Positions 5,373-6,306 of a stretch of DNA of 6,306 nucleotides are shown piece by piece. Position 1 is the first letter of the stretch. Each line of letters opens with the position of its first letter. Origin of the DNA: Nostoc sp. CHAB 5715. GTDB taxonomy: Bacteria; Cyanobacteriota; Cyanobacteriia; Cyanobacteriales; Nostocaceae. The stretch is taken from NCBI RefSeq assembly GCF_020829685.1, contig NZ_JAIVFR010000405.1, forward strand, positions 1-6,306. The letters are read 5' to 3'. The translations under genes and the position numbers were made by a program. A model generated the notes under the pieces. That model had not been told where the DNA came from and ran no database searches. It saw nothing but the letters and a program-made list of their open reading frames with translations.

Positions 5373-5711
5373 CTAACGCGCCTACATATTGCACTATTTT
5401 CCGTGTAGACCGTCATTAGTCATTAGTCATTAGTCATTAGTGTTTACCAATTGGACTTTGGATAAAGGACAAATGACAAATGACAAAGGACAACCTCACC
5501 AGTTGATGTGCAATCTTATTTGCGTAACAGCTTATAAATACTGTTGATGAGCAAAAATATTCCAGTTAATCCGATAAAAGTTTGGCAGAGATGATGGAAT
5601 TTCATAGCGTCGCCACCACAGAAAATCCAGAGAGTTCATAATCAAATTAGTGGGAGTTTAGCAGAAAAAGGTTTCGTCCCACCGCAATTTTATTGAGGAA
5701 ATTCATCAAAA
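5373..5711. other. non-coding spacer with heptamer arrays
   Basis: Apart from the two heptamer arrays, I see only a 35-codon minus-strand frame (ATG at 5639, stop at 5532-5534, beginning MNSLDFLWWRRYEIP). Its composition is protein-like, but it is too short to call. It could be debris of the same lost gene as the remnant at 5079-5372, though nothing proves this. GAGGAA at 5695-5700 is a possible ribosome binding site for the gene at 5712, 11 nt before its ATG. Confidence 0.4.
5412..5491. repeat. two facing heptamer arrays (STRR type)
   Basis: Four GTCATTA units (5412-5439) are followed, after 24 bp, by four units AAAGGAC, AAATGAC, AAATGAC, AAAGGAC (5464-5491). The second array is close to the reverse complement of the first (TAATGAC against AAATGAC), so the pair can fold on itself. 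The spacer contains the palindrome CCAATTGG. Arrays of this kind are typical of heterocystous cyanobacteria. Confidence 0.9.
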
Positions 5712-6306
5712 ATGTTACTGCATTTAAGTACTTGGCAAGAAGTCGAAGCTTATTTACAGCAGTCAAAGGGGATTATTTTCCCTATTGGTTCCACAGAACA
5801 ACATGGGCCAACAGGGTTAATTGGCACTGATGCCATTTGTGCAGAAGCGATCGCAGCTGGTGTAGGTGATGCAACTGGCGCGATCGTTGGCCCTACAATC
5901 AATGTGGGGATGGCACTGCACCATACTGCCTTTCCTGGCACAATCAGTCTGCGTCCCAGCACTTTAATTCAAGTAGTGCGAGATTATGTAACTTGTTTAG
6001 CCAAAGCTGGTTTTAGCAAGTTCTACTTTATTAACGGACATGGTGGTAATATCGCCACTCTGAAAGCTGCTTTTTCAGAAACTTACGCGCATTTAGAAGA
6101 TTTGCAGATTCCCAATGCTCAACATATGCAATGTCAAGTGGCAAACTGGTTTATGTGCGGTTCTGTATATAAGCTAGCTAAAGAAATATAGGGGGATCAA
6201 GAAGGTTCTCATGCAACGCCAAGTGCGGTAGCCGTGACGCAGGACGCATATCAAGAGGCGATTAAGCAAGCGCCCCTTTCACCAGAAGTTGCACGCGGAC
6301 ACAGGA
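5712..6306 (+). pseudogene. creatininase family protein with in-frame amber codon, runs off the edge
   Basis: The first 159 codons give a clear creatininase-type amidohydrolase: FPIGSTEQHGPTGLIGTDA (residues 23-41, with metal ligands Glu29, His31 and Asp40), ALHHTAFPGTISL (68-80) and FINGHGGN (106-113, with His110). The family hydrolyses cyclic amides or related C-N bonds using two metal ions; the substrate of this subgroup is not known to me. At 6189-6191 a TAG interrupts KLAKEI. The same frame continues directly with GDQEGSHATPS, the next conserved block including its Glu and His, and stays open to the last base. A single T-to-G change in a Tyr codon would explain it. The 159-aa product would lack this block and is probably inactive. 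The right end is cut by the window. HIP1 lies at 5847-5854. GAGGAA at 5695-5700 precedes the ATG. Confidence 0.85.

Noticed and set aside
1..6306. A defence, toxin-antitoxin or biosynthetic system
   Set aside because: The intact genes are unrelated singletons, and the rest are remnants and repeats. No co-oriented group with linked functions is present.

Overview
The window looks like chromosome of a filamentous, probably heterocyst-forming cyanobacterium (Nostoc/Calothrix/Tolypothrix type). The reasons are a HIP1 octamer GCGATCGC at 2325 and 5847, heptanucleotide short tandem repeats (STRR type) at three places, a small protein of the 'Mo-dependent nitrogenase C-terminus' family, and pieces of a YARHG-type Ser/Thr kinase. 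It is AT-rich, gene-poor and full of small palindromic or transposon-derived repeats. No transposase, tRNA, rRNA or CRISPR array was seen.

Layout. 1-1147 has no convincing complete gene. It holds the unresolved end of an upstream gene, two MITE-like inverted repeats (114-210 and 261-352), and a striking array of fifteen 21-bp units (619-933) bracketed by inverted 11-bp ends (523/977). 1148-2234 carries two probable genes: a 109-aa orphan and a 182-aa GIY-YIG domain protein, separated by a long palindromic dispersed repeat. 2283-3558 is the wreck of one Ser/Thr protein kinase gene. Its first ~14 codons are joined out of frame to the end of the kinase C-lobe, and about 540 bp of foreign sequence, including a 246-bp MITE, separates this from the membrane anchor and YARHG domain, which survive as an open frame (2953-3558). 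3559-4348 is non-coding, with further dispersed repeats.

4349-5016 holds a possible two-gene unit: the Mo-nitrogenase-C-terminus family protein and a small cupin whose start is frameshifted. On the minus strand, 5079-5372 is a headless 97-codon gene remnant with no start codon. 5373-5711 holds a face-to-face pair of heptamer arrays. From 5712 to the right edge runs a creatininase-family gene interrupted by an in-frame amber codon.

How the genes relate. I see no coordinated system. The common thread is decay: four of the recognisable genes (kinase, cupin, minus-strand remnant, creatininase) carry a deletion, insertion, frameshift, nonsense codon or missing 5' end, and repeats or small mobile elements fill the spaces. 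The most interesting items are the repeat architectures (the 21-bp array and the symmetric multi-hairpin MITE) and the readable history of the kinase.
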